NCBI GenBank assembly: GCA_947500385.1 | Contig: CANMSA010000018.1 | Location: forward strand, 1-64,000 | DNA from: an uncultured Flavobacteriaceae bacterium | Lineage (GTDB): Bacteria; Bacteroidota; Bacteroidia; Flavobacteriales; Flavobacteriaceae | DNA: 64,000 bases | Reading direction: 5' to 3' | Shown: piece by piece, positions 10,003-20,400 of the stretch | Layout of the letters: every line of letters begins with the position of its first letter | How positions within the stretch are numbered: position 1 is the first letter of the stretch | Made by a program: the position numbers and the translations under genes | Notes under the pieces: model-generated | The model's database searches: none | What the model saw: only the letters and a program-made list of their open reading frames with translations | What the model was told of the DNA's origin: nothing

Positions 10003-11141
10003 TTGTTGGTTATTAAAATTTTACGAGTTATCACATCCCCTACCGTTTCAACCTTCAAAATAAATAGACCTTCCCCGATATAAGGAATCTTTACCTGTAT
10101 AGCATTTTTAGGTGTTCCGATTTTCTGCACGTACACTGGCCTACCTACCACATCATACATCTCAAGTTTTACGATGGGACTATCAGCTTTTATACCAAGT
10201 CGTCTTTCCTTGCCCAAAGGATTAGGGTAAAAACTTAAGGTAGGACCCTGATTTTCGGCCTTTACTGTGCCGGTACTATCGACGGGGATCACACTATTTA
10301 TTGGATTCACGGCAAGAACCGATGTGTATTGGTCACCATTGGTTTTTGAGGAGACATTCGAACAGTTTACAAAAGGCACCATAGTAGCAGAAAACCGACC
10401 GTTGCGACTACATTTAAAACCGGGTTTTACAACTATTTTTTTTGTTGCGCGTATACTCAGTTTTCCTCCCGCCATAATGTTTTTTGTCAGGCTTTTAACA
10501 CTTTCTACTTCAAAGGAAAGTGCTTCGTCATTTTCAACAGGTTCTCCTGCAATGACCGCCCCGATCTCAGGGGAACAATCTTGGGCATTGACATTAAACT
10601 CTAAAATGAATACGTTTTGAAATTTTGAGAACTCATCCAACACACCATCAGGAGAAACATTAATTAAAATACCTTGCTCGTTAAAGTCAATATTAGTGTT
10701 TACAGCAATCAAATACGCATAACGCCCAACGCCGCCTGCGCTAAACCCCAAAAACCTACCAAATGTTTTACCAGGTTCACCAGTTTGAGTGTTGGACGGT
10801 AACACTTCTATACGCGCAAATTCTCCCACAACAAAAGGGTGTCTAAAAGGCTCAGTGTTTCTAATCTCGATGAGCTCCGCATTTTTTCCACGGTCAAAAT
10901 CCATGAAATAAACACCAATAGGAATATTGGAAGCGCCATTTCCAAAGTTGGTAACCGTATAGCGGAGTTCTAATCGATCTCCTAACTTAATGTCATTGTT
11001 CCATTGCTGCTGCGTTGTCAACAGCTTCCCATTTACGACTAAACCTACATTCGCTAATTCCAATTCAACGTATTGTCCTGTGCTGTGAAATACCGCCAAG
11101 AAAAAACATAGCGGAACCAGAAGTTTAAAAAAATGTTTCAT
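9999..11141 (-). CDS. T9SS type A secreted protein, coupled to downstream partner
   Basis: 380-residue predicted secreted protein with a signal peptide (about 1-22, LLVPLCFFLAVFHSTGQ). The first half resembles an APHP/CARDB-like beta-sandwich (DRLELRYTVTNFGNGASNIPIGVYFMD). A repeat-like beta segment follows (IMAGGKLSIRATKKIVVKPGFKCSRNGRFSA), similar to one in the downstream protein. The C-terminus is a type A sorting domain (LSFYPNPLGKERRLGIKAD; GEGLFILKVETVGDVITRKILI). The stop codon overlaps the start of the 6598-10002 gene by 4 bp. The shared domain type and the coupling suggest the two products form one surface complex; the substrate is unknown. Confidence 0.78.
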   Translation of the reverse strand: MKHFFKLLVPLCFFLAVFHSTGQYVELELANVGLVVNGKLLTTQQQWNNDIKLGDRLELRYTVTNFGNGASNIPIGVYFMDFDRGKNAELIEIRNTEPFRHPFVVGEFARIEVLPSNTQTGEPGKTFGRFLGFSAGGVGRYAYLIAVNTNIDFNEQGILINVSPDGVLDEFSKFQNVFILEFNVNAQDCSPEIGAVIAGEPVENDEALSFEVESVKSLTKNIMAGGKLSIRATKKIVVKPGFKCSRNGRFSATMVPFVNCSNVSSKTNGDQYTSVLAVNPINSVIPVDSTGTVKAENQGPTLSFYPNPLGKERRLGIKADSPIVKLEMYDVVGRPVYVQKIGTPKNAIQVKIPYIGEGLFILKVETVGDVITRKILITNK

Positions 11142-11291
11142 TTTTGAGGCTTATTTTTAAATTCTATTTTGGAATGTTTATATAAATAAATCGATCGGTA
11201 GATAGGGATAGAAAACCTTTGTAGGAACTAGTAGATAAATATATTGGGTTATTATTAACCATCAGATTTAAAACCCAACATCTATATGCTT

Positions 11292-12128
11292 TTACTCTAC
11301 ACCATTTTGGTTCTGCAGCCCCTTCCTTAGTTCTTTAATTTCTTTATCCTGTTCAATGAGATACAGTGTAAGCTCCTCAATTTTTTCTAGCAATTTCAAT
11401 TGCATGGCACCGACATCCACGCTTCCTTTTTTTAATATGTCAGTTTCGGAAGGTATGTTGGGCAAGTGATGGTTTTTTTTGACAAACAATGCCAAATCTT
11501 CCAATGTCATTAGTTCATAGCCTGCCTTGAAAACATAATCAGGTATTTGGTTTGCCGGTTTTACTTCGATGTTGCCGGCAAAAATACCGTTCTTGACGTT
11601 TAAACGCGCTCCCTGAAGAGACATCACGTCATCATTAATCATTGTTAACCTTGCGTCAAAGTCCCTACTATGGTTGCTATTAGTGAAGTCGATAAATGGC
11701 TTGCCATTTTTGTTTGCGATTAACTCTAGCCCTATGTTTGGACCCTGTAATCCTAGTACGGTCCTATTATCTCGTATGCCGTAGATCCTATTGACCATGT
11801 ATCCCGTATTCCCATTCCATGACAACAATTGACTTTTATCCCTTGCCCTAAAGACGAGGTTCGTACCCTCCATCCTCATTAGTATGCGGCTAGCATTTAC
11901 TGGTGCAGATGAGGCATTTAGTTTAGCACCCCTGGTATCAAATTGAATACCCGGGGAGTTAATGCCACTTTTTGAATTTTGTAAATCTAACAGAATTGGA
12001 ACGGCACCAGATCCATTGGTAATGTGTTTGAATGTTTGCGTTTGGGCGATAGAAAGAAAACAATTGCATAGTATACAAAGTAAAGTCAAAACAAAATATT
12101 TCTTAATAGGAATTTCTAGATTTTTCAT
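11292..12128 (-). CDS. secreted tail-fibre-like protein with C-terminal coiled coil
   Basis: 278 residues from the ATG at 12128, chosen over an upstream in-frame ATG at 12164 because the signal peptide (KKYFVLTLLCILCNCFLSIAQ) then begins at the usual position. The middle is a low-complexity beta region (GIQFDTRGAKLNASSAPVNASRILMRMEG). The C-terminus carries the common Bacteroidota motif AGYELMTLEDLALFVKKNHHLPNIPS, followed by a coiled coil (LKLLEKIEELTLYLIEQDKEIKELRK), seen in tail-fibre-like and endosialidase-chaperone-like proteins. There is no T9SS tail. It sits 150 bp upstream of the two T9SS genes on the same strand and may be co-transcribed. Function unknown. Confidence 0.72.
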   Translation of the reverse strand: MKNLEIPIKKYFVLTLLCILCNCFLSIAQTQTFKHITNGSGAVPILLDLQNSKSGINSPGIQFDTRGAKLNASSAPVNASRILMRMEGTNLVFRARDKSQLLSWNGNTGYMVNRIYGIRDNRTVLGLQGPNIGLELIANKNGKPFIDFTNSNHSRDFDARLTMINDDVMSLQGARLNVKNGIFAGNIEVKPANQIPDYVFKAGYELMTLEDLALFVKKNHHLPNIPSETDILKKGSVDVGAMQLKLLEKIEELTLYLIEQDKEIKELRKGLQNQNGVE

Positions 12129-12701
12129 CAGATTTAATTTTAAGTGTATTGTTATTATTCGCAAAGAACATAAAGCTTTTACTTACTTTAACTCAATCAT
12201 TAAAAAATGTGATGAAAAACAAATGAATGTGTTTAATATCAAAAAACAGTCCAGAATAGACAAAAGAGATTCTGCATTTTGAAAGTAAATTGCTTTGATA
12301 TTTGATTGTAAAACCCCAATTAATTTTTATCCTGAGTCAGCGGTGCGACTTATTACCAGATATTGCCGGAAAAAGGTGTTATAACTTTGAAAAGTATATT
12401 TTCTTAAATGGGTATCACCGTATTGTATTTGCGAGTAAGGCCGTTTCCTTTTTGTAAGATGGAAAAACATTCTCAATTTAAATGAACCAGATTGTGAGAA
12501 TCACTTTTAAAATCTTCTAAGAGAGCGGCTTAAATACCTTCTTTTGAAAGAACCATCACTTAACCGGCGTGGAACAGTGGTTCTTATGCTTGAATCTTAC
12601 TACAAACATCGTAAATCAAATAAGTTCCCTAACTGAAATCAATCCTTTATTTTGATTACTCCTTGTATAGAATATCTCAAAATGCTGATCAAATATTGAA
12701 G
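12129..12701. other. intergenic region, no gene seen
   Basis: About 570 bp between the tail-fibre-like gene and the broken monooxygenase gene. Short AT-rich frames only; no RNA gene, repeat or clear terminator recognised. Confidence 0.4.
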
Positions 12702-14011
12702 TTATAGAGATTGAATTAGTTTTTTTACATCATACAAATATCGATATGGGTTTATTACAGTGGAGTTTCCTAGTTCTATTTGGTATTTGTCATTGTTGCA
12801 AATAGAAAAAGAGCTTTTATCATGTCTCTTTCTTGGAAACATTATTTTCTCGACCTCGCTACTGCTGATGATGGTTCTCGCCAATAGCCGTGCTTGTTGT
12901 TCGTATACCGGCCAATGTGCGCCCAATGGATTAATTAATCCCACAAAAAATAGCTCTTTAATTTTTTTCGGAAAAATAAAAAGATCCAGACAATGTGGGT
13001 CAAAATTGTACTTGTCCCCTTCTAAATGCCCGCCCGTATTTATAAGAAAGGGAAAGGTGTACTTATACCCAGTTGCATTGATAATTATATCTATTTTTTC
13101 CTTTGTGTTGTCTTTAAAATGCACATATTTCCCATCTAATCTTAAAATACCTTCTTCTTTTTGAATTTTTCCAGCGATTACAGGGGCTATCATTTCTTCT
13201 CCTACTATAATTCGACGAGATATATCGGAAAGATTCCGGGAATCTCTGGTTTCGGTGTATCTTAAATAGTTTGAAAGTTGTTTCCTGAATTTCAATTTGA
13301 AATGGGCCAAACGTTTTAGTTGTTTAATCAATAAAGCCGGTGAAATCAGGTGAAGAAACGGTATTTTTGAGATCAACCATTCAGCGGGAAGTCCAAAAAC
13401 CATTTTACTTTGACAAAAAAAGGGCTCCGAAATGTGTGAAACGTATTCGATGAAACCTTTACTGACTGTTTTACTATATCAATAGCAGATTGACCACTAC
13501 CTACCACCAGAACACGCTTGTTCAATAATTGTTCTGGATCTCGATAGTTTTTAGAATGTATTATATCACCTTCAAAATCAGGTTCTTTGACACTATTGTA
13601 AGGACCTGTACAGACAACTAAACCCTTATAGGTACGAATTTCTCCATTGGACAAGCATACTTTCCAATTTAGATTCTTCTGTTGCTCTGCTTTGGTAACC
13701 TTTAGCCCAAAACGGATGTGACAATATAAGTCATTTTTCGCGGCGTATGCTTTTAAATATTGAAAAATCTGTTCTCGATTTGGAAAAACCGGGAAATTTC
13801 TGGGCATGGGGAATCCAGAAAAAGCTTGGCAACTTTTTGGAGATATCAAGTGTACACCTTCGTACACTTGACTATCGGCTCTTCGGAAATCCCAAATGCT
13901 ACCTACTTCATCACCCGCGTCCACACAATCAAATGCTATATTGTTCTTTTTGAACTCATTTATAGTCGGCAGTCCTGCGGCCCCTGCTCCAATAATCAAA
14001 TATTTTAACAT
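12702..14011 (-). pseudogene. flavin-containing monooxygenase, frameshifted
   Basis: The gene is split into two overlapping frames, 14011-13373 (N-terminal) and 13403-12702 (C-terminal). The N-part has the FAD site IIGAGAAGLP (about 6-15), the class B monooxygenase motif FEGDIIHSKNYRD, and the NADPH-site motif VVGSGQSAID. The C-part continues the family with a conserved KMVFGLP and INATGYKYTFPF. The frames meet at a run of seven A on the plus strand (13415-13421). Adding one base there restores PFFCQSKMVFGLP without a gap, so the lesion is a 1-nt deletion in a homopolymer. Family role: NADPH-dependent oxygenation of a small molecule. It is the last gene of the type III PKS operon, 9 bp after the methyltransferase. 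It may be genuinely inactive, or this may be a homopolymer sequencing error. Confidence 0.85.
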
Positions 14012-14020
14012 ACAACCTGT

Positions 14021-14755
14021 TTACAAAAGAATTGATACCTCGATTCCGTCTTCGATATTTGGATTGTATTCCATACTCGATGGATAATAACGGCTCGAAT
14101 ACTTTCCGGAATTTCGAACATATGCCAAGTATTCCTGAAGGTCGTGTTTAAAAATACCAACATTATCAGCAACAACTACGGTTCCTTTCTTTAGCAATTT
14201 ATTGGCCTCTAATAGCTTCAAATCTTTTAAATATAGGTTTTTCCAATGATCAATAAATACAAGACCGAAAGGTTTTGAAATCATCGGTATAATTAGTTCT
14301 GCCTCACCCTCATGAAGTTCAACGGTCTCTTCAAGTTCGGCCTCATCTATCAATTGCGTGGCAACCGCTATGTATTTTGGGTCTTTCTCTATTGTTACTA
14401 TTTTGGCGTTAGTGCGGTTCAAACAATCTGCCATTAGCAGGGCCGAATAGCCGCAATAAGTACCTAGTTCCAGAATTCTTTCCGGTTCGACTTCCTACAC
14501 ATACATTCTCAAAAAGGCTCCCTTCTCCGGTCCTACGTTCATCATAAATCGCTCCTTTTTGGCAAAGCCATCAACCGCTGCAAGTATCGATTTCACATCT
14601 TCCTTGACCGCATTTCCGATCACATCATCAAGTAACCTCTTTCTCCAATTACCCCTTCTGAAAAGTCCCCTTAGACTACTCCCGACAAAATAGAAAAGTA
14701 GCTTAAACCAATGATGTATATTTTTTCTGGTGATATTCAAAGCAAAATTTCCCAT
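14021..14755 (-). pseudogene. SAM-dependent O-methyltransferase interrupted by in-frame TAG
   Basis: A catechol-type (COMT-like) O-methyltransferase in one reading frame, broken by a TAG at 14495-14497. The segment upstream of the stop (14755-14498) ends NVGPEKGAFLRMYV. Reading continues after the stop as EVEPERILELGTYCGYSALLMADCL, which contains the SAM-binding motif I (ELGTYCGYS) of the same domain. Later motifs are intact: KIVTIEKDP, GLVFIDHWK (metal/catalytic Asp region), VVVADNV. Length with the stop read through (about 244 residues) suits the family. It lies 16 bp after the type III PKS gene and 9 bp before the monooxygenase, so it should methylate the PKS phenolic product. A single base change would repair it; a real nonsense mutation, readthrough or a sequence error are all possible. 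Confidence 0.8.
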
Positions 14756-14771
14756 ACTTTTTTATTCGATA

Positions 14772-15857
14772 TTAAAAGGTCATTTTAAGAATTGCCCCGG
14801 TCATTGTCAGTCCCGGACCAAATGCAACAGTAACAATATATTTGTCGAGGTTTTCCATATTGTTCAAAACCCTATCCCAGATATGTGGTAAAGTGGCAGA
14901 AGACATGTTGCCTCGTGTTCGTAATATATAGTCAGAGGCCTCGACCTGATCTGTTCTTAGTTTTAATATTCTTGAGATCAATTCTACGATTTTGGGCCCT
15001 CCTGGGTGAATGGCGAAAATAGCATTCTCCTTTTCCGAATAATAATCCAACCTGCATTCGTTAAATAAGGCCACCATAAATTTCTCTATGTTTTTAGCAA
15101 TGATCATGGGAACATATTTTGTTAAGGTCATATCAAAACTATTTTGGTTAAGTTTCCAAGTCATTTCCTTGTCGGTGTTGGGAACAAGCAATTCTAGGTG
15201 CCCTAGAATCTGCAAACCAACTATACCCAGTTTTTTAAAAGCTTTTTCATTTAGGGCGCTATATTTAATAGCACCGTCTGCAAATAGGGTTTGTAAAATT
15301 AACTCATCGGCTGTTTTTTTATCCCTATCCAAATGAAAACTGCAAAGCTCGGTGTGTACAATATCAACATGCTCGCTACCTTCGGCATTGTATGATTTCG
15401 CCACCCTAATCGCAGGTAGTGCCGCATAACAACCCATATGATATAAATGAGTAACCTTGCTCTGTAACCAATCTTTTTTTAGCATAGCCAGTTGCGCTCC
15501 GGACGGTGATTCATAATGGGTGCAACTTACATGAGCAAGCTGATCGGGCTGCTTTGTTTCATTCCGATAAAACTCTTCAAAAATTTCTTCGATTTCTTCT
15601 TGGGCATATACTCCTCTTTCCCGAATGCTTGGGTTTTCTAAGGACTCTGTTTGAAAAAGCAATACATTTTCTTCTGGTTCTTGAAGTATCCCGGGAGCAT
15701 AAAGGGCTCGGGAATTCACCAACTCCTTTTTTACTGCATATTTTTCAAAGATTTCCCTATTTTCCTCGTAGTGATAGTCAGTTAGCCATTCGGACACTTT
15801 TTCTTGACAGAGGCGAATGGACTTTCGAGTGACAAAATTTGTTAAATAAGTAGGCAT
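14772..15857 (-). CDS. type III polyketide synthase (chalcone/stilbene synthase family)
   Basis: 361 residues, close to the usual size of bacterial type III PKSs. The catalytic triad is visible: Cys143 in HMGCYAALPA, His284 in AIHPGGPKI, and Asn317 in RGNMSSAT. The C-terminal loop AFGPGLT corresponds to the conserved GFGPG. Such enzymes extend an acyl-CoA with malonyl-CoA and cyclise the chain to a phenol, resorcinol or pyrone; the starter cannot be read from the sequence. It is the first gene of a tight operon with an O-methyltransferase and a flavin monooxygenase, the normal tailoring set for a methylated, oxidised phenolic. The PKS frame is intact while both tailoring genes are broken. Confidence 0.9.
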   Translation of the reverse strand: MPTYLTNFVTRKSIRLCQEKVSEWLTDYHYEENREIFEKYAVKKELVNSRALYAPGILQEPEENVLLFQTESLENPSIRERGVYAQEEIEEIFEEFYRNETKQPDQLAHVSCTHYESPSGAQLAMLKKDWLQSKVTHLYHMGCYAALPAIRVAKSYNAEGSEHVDIVHTELCSFHLDRDKKTADELILQTLFADGAIKYSALNEKAFKKLGIVGLQILGHLELLVPNTDKEMTWKLNQNSFDMTLTKYVPMIIAKNIEKFMVALFNECRLDYYSEKENAIFAIHPGGPKIVELISRILKLRTDQVEASDYILRTRGNMSSATLPHIWDRVLNNMENLDKYIVTVAFGPGLTMTGAILKMTF

Positions 15858-16489
15858 AATTATATAATTAAAGGTTAAATTAACTTGTCATCCTTGATAT
15901 GTCCAGACACAAACATGCCAAGAAGTTGTTACCAATGAACATTCGACTATCTAAACCCTCTATAGTACATAAACCTTTTAAGGCCCTCATCTCTTGGGGT
16001 GCGCTATGCGATTAGATACCAATAAAGCAATTTGAAGTCAAATCTGAACCCATTAATTTGAGTAACGGGACGTTTCCTATTAAGCCTTAAGCTTGTAGTA
16101 AAACTATACTTATTTGATTCATTGCGACTATCTATCTTTTAACCGAGCAAAAGAGTTGTTATTGTGCGAATCTCATTTATGGTATTAAAAACACCCTTTT
16201 GGGATAAAAACCAAATTCGAACCACAGTTCGTCGAATATTTTACGTATCTCACCTATGAAATAAAACTGTTTATTGGGAGTATATCTTAATAGACCAACC
16301 AGTTCGTCATGTTAATTACTACAAATAGACTAAGCCTTCAAATAATCTATAGTTTATGCCCTAGCCGTTTAACAAAAACATTCGCGGGAAAAGAACCACT
16401 TCGTTATTTTAATGTCTAGCCTAAAATACCCCAATATTATTTGGTAAGTCAACCCATACAAACATTACATAACAGCGGTTGGTTAATGA
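15858..16489. other. long AT-rich intergenic region upstream of PKS operon
   Basis: 630 bp with no open frame worth calling. It lies between the LytTR gene and the PKS operon and should contain the PKS promoter. I found no clear inverted repeat or terminator. Confidence 0.4.
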
Positions 16490-17284
16490 TTAAATCTGAC
16501 TTCCAATTGTACTTGAAAACTCTCGATAAGCATTTAATACCATGTTTCTTTTAGATCGGGCTATCGGAATCTTTGTGTCAGTATCCATTAATTGGGCAAT
16601 CGTATTATTTGCATTCCCTGAAATATGGACGATCTTAGAAAGGCTTAATATATACGATTTGTGCACCCTCATGAACGTAGGGTTCTTGAGTTGATCTTGG
16701 AGCTCTTTTAGAGAAATTCGAAATATTTCTTTTTTAGGGATATCGTCGTGGTTCAAAAAATATACTTCACAATAATTACTTGACGATTTGATATACAATA
16801 ATTGTGATGGTCTAATGGACATTACGTCCGTTTTTGACCTTCCTTTAATGACTATGTCAGACTTACTTTCATCTGCTCTCCTGATAATAATGGAAGGCGA
16901 ACGGACTCTTGTATAAATGAACCATAGAACAAACCCTGATCCAAGCAAAAAGATACATGAGAGTAGAATTATAAAAGAAAAATTCGAGAAAAGTTGGGAA
17001 GCGTTTGCCCAAAAACCTGCCGTTAATATTCCGATTGAAAGAAATTGGAGTATATAAAACTTAGATCTTGCAAAAAATGTGTAAAAATAATCTCTAAAAA
17101 GGAAAAATATTCCCAGATAAGCGATACTGCCAATCAACATTTGAACAACTACTATATTCAATGTAACAAAATAATCTTCCTTATATATAAATATAGCGTA
17201 GGCTATGATTGCGACTGAAGCATAATGGATTCCATAGATTGCTATCAAAACCGTTTTCAGTCTTTGAAGTCTCAAATTAGGCAT
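16490..17284 (-). CDS. membrane-bound LytTR transcriptional regulator
   Basis: 264 residues. Four hydrophobic helices fill roughly residues 10-130 (LIAIYGIHYASVAIIAYAIFI; IVVVQMLIGSIAYLGIFFLF; FYILQFLSIGILTAGFWA; FIILLSCIFLLGSGFVLWFI). A LytTR DNA-binding domain follows (about 160-262: LLYIKSSSNYCEVYF, FMRVHKSYILSLSKI, IPIARSKR). There is no receiver domain, so it is a one-component membrane regulator that probably senses a membrane or envelope signal and binds DNA directly. It lies between the PKS operon and the cellulase gene, all on the minus strand with its own gap on either side; which neighbour it controls is unknown. Confidence 0.85.
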   Translation of the reverse strand: MPNLRLQRLKTVLIAIYGIHYASVAIIAYAIFIYKEDYFVTLNIVVVQMLIGSIAYLGIFFLFRDYFYTFFARSKFYILQFLSIGILTAGFWANASQLFSNFSFIILLSCIFLLGSGFVLWFIYTRVRSPSIIIRRADESKSDIVIKGRSKTDVMSIRPSQLLYIKSSSNYCEVYFLNHDDIPKKEIFRISLKELQDQLKNPTFMRVHKSYILSLSKIVHISGNANNTIAQLMDTDTKIPIARSKRNMVLNAYREFSSTIGSQI

Positions 17285-17455
17285 TCTTTTTCTTAGGTAT
17301 AGGTTTGTTCAATGGGGGGTATTAAACACCTTAGGTGTCAACGCTAATGTATCGCTTCACTATAAACCCTTCCGCAAGCATCAAGGCTACCTTAGAAAGC
17401 CAAAAAGCTATTAGGAAGGGTTCTCTAATTAGTTGTTATTTAACCGGGGCATATA

Positions 17456-20400
17456 TTAATCTTTCATAAATTTCAATGTAGTCCCGAGGATATTCAGAAA
17501 GTAGAGTCCTGATGGCAATTCTTCGACGTTTATTTGACGTCGGGAATTTTTCAGTTCGCCTTCCTTTATGATTTTTCCTGTTACATCGTACATCCGGTAC
17601 TGCATGAAGTCGATACCGTTTGGAGCTTCAACAGTCAAAGCCTTTTTCACCGGGTTGGGATATAGCGTAATCTTTTCGGGGGCGGTTTCAGCCGATAATT
17701 GTGACAAGAGTCGCACGCCGTCGGGTACTTCTTCGAAAATCCATCGTGTCCAGCTTCCAGTTGAACTAGTGTTTTTCGCCTGTACCCTTCTGTCAGTGTT
17801 ATCTATGGCCCGTATATATCTCTTGTGAGCCCTGTTCAATAAATACGAGTACGTATTGTCTGAGGATAGCACAAGCTTCCATTGTGTCGCGTTTCCAGAA
17901 AAATTGGTCGGTTTTTGCTGTAATCTGGAATTGTTCTCGTTTTTTTCAGGTCTAAAGTACTTACCGGTCGCTTTATTCTTCAGATAGAAAAAATTCTCTG
18001 TAGTCATAACCTTCTCCCATTTAAAAAAGTCAGAATCATCTTTAGGTTCCACCAATATCGCTGCATTTGTGGTTGCATTTGCCGGTCTTAAATAGTCTCC
18101 CAGATGTTTGTTCTTAATGAAATAATAGGTTGTATCTCCATTATCGCCTTCACAGGTAAGGGCTCCGAAATCGAGAGATCCATTACAGAATAAATAGTCG
18201 GGATTGCCACAAATAGAATTTACGGTTGCGGTGTCTTCCGATTCATACACCGTGCCACAAACGGTAATCTTGTCTACAAACAGGTTTCTTCCCGAACAAC
18301 CTGCTGCAGGTCCATCATTGGTAAAGGCAACTTCGATGTTTTGTGTACCGGTAAATTCGGAGTAAGTGTACCTAGTCAAAGAAGTGCTTACGTTCTGCCA
18401 TGTTTTCACTACTTCACCGTCTAGGAGCAACTCCATTTGTTCGGAACCGCAATCGCCACGTGCAAAAATTTCAATAGTTCCACTCGCAGGAACACCGCCC
18501 GATACCAACGTAATATCAGATACTGAGGTATTGGCAACAGGTTGGAAATTCCCATCTTGAATTTCGGCAATCAATACGTATTCCGTACCGGGAAGTGCTG
18601 TGGGCAAAACCGGGAGATTCATGGTCAATTGTCCATTCCCTGCATTGATGGGAACAACACCTGGCGAATTGCCGGCGGCAACGAACGAACCGGAGCGTGT
18701 GTCGAACAACTGGTAATATATATATCCATCTTGGTTCGCAAAATATGAAATGGTATTGACAAGGGTCTGGCCGATACTGATTTGGTCCGGAGCATTCTCT
18801 ATGGTTAGGCTATCTTCTTTATCCTCACCCGTATTGTTGGCGGTAATGCTCAGGGATGCTGTAGGAAATGACTCCAAAGTAGCGGAATAATCTTCATTGA
18901 ATAGATTTAAAAAGATAAAATAATTAGTACCTGGATCAGTATCCAGAGGAATTTTAGGTTTGACCGTAACGGTACCAGTACCTGGACTGACAGGTATACC
19001 TATTCCACTTTCCGGACTCAATATCGGAATGGCATCTGCGCTGGGATTATCCGGGTCAAACTTAAGAATATTAAAAAACACATTCGCATTCTCACTGGCA
19101 CTGTAGCTGATGGTTATGGGCACAATTTTTCCGGCTTCCACTTCCTCTGGTAAAACCGCAAAAACACTATTTACATTGGTTCCCAATTCTTCTGCATCGG
19201 CCACAGGTGTTCCCGAATCCTTTCCCACAAAGTTTGCCAAAAGTTTTACATATGTAGACTGATAGGCCAACGAGGGTTCTGTATAGGAAAAGAAAAAAGT
19301 GACTTGCCTGTTTTCAAAATCATAGGGGCGTAAATCTTCTGTAAACTGTTTTTCAGAGGGTTGGTCGATTAACCTTGAATTATAATTAGTACCCGCCAAT
19401 TGAACCTTATATACACTTGGGTCTCCGTTTCTCATACCACCATCATAAGTTGTATTCGCCACTAAGTCCATCGCCAAATAGTTGGCACCTCCTAAGAGGT
19501 ACCCAGGTGCTGGCCCGTCATTTCCAGCTACATAACCGTTTGAAAAGTTCGGTTCAAAACGAAACCAATCATGGTATACCGCTGAGGCCGAAAACTCGGC
19601 GGGATAGCGTACTTTCGATGACCGATCCATGCTGCTCAGGTAGGTCATTTGTAACGGATTGACCCCGTGGAGGTAATGCAAAACGTTCTTGGCATGTTTA
19701 CTAAAAAGGGCGTTTTTTGGTGGGTTAGAACCAAACTTTTTAAAATCGAGTGCGGCGATGGCAGAATTGTTCCGTACCGAGTTGACCCCCCATATAATTT
19801 GTCCAGGGTCCAAATAGGCCCTGTAAAGGTGCCCTCTAGCAGTAATACTATAGTTATTTAGACCACTGGCAATCTGCATTTTCTGTAAAATAGCGGTTTT
19901 GATGGCCGGGCTTGCATTGGGCAGGGTAGTATAGAATTGCAAGGCGTCGGACTGATTTGGTTCATAAAGGCCCCATTCCCGTTCTCCAGGACTAATCCAA
20001 TGTCTCCCTTGATTGTAATACTTTTCGAAGGCTTGATTGAATCTCGAATTTCCGGTTGCGGCGAACAAATAGGCAGCGGCGGCAGCGGCTTCTCCTCGTT
20101 GCCAAAGTTTGGATTTTTCCGGTTCGCGCTCATCGGCTTTATCTGCATCTCCGCAACAAATACCTTGATTGGGGTTTCCCAACGCGAGAGAGTCATTATA
20201 CCCGGGATCGCAATTGGTATCCAGTATCTCGGCATTGATATCGGCAAAATAGTTCCATGCTAAAATAGCCCTATTTTTGAGGTCTTGCGCATACCCATTT
20301 AAGCCCGGAATGTTCTTGTATACCAGATAACCATGCGCGAACATACCTGCTGCTGCCAAGGTGGCCGACGAACACTTTTGTTCGTAATACCGGTTAGCGT

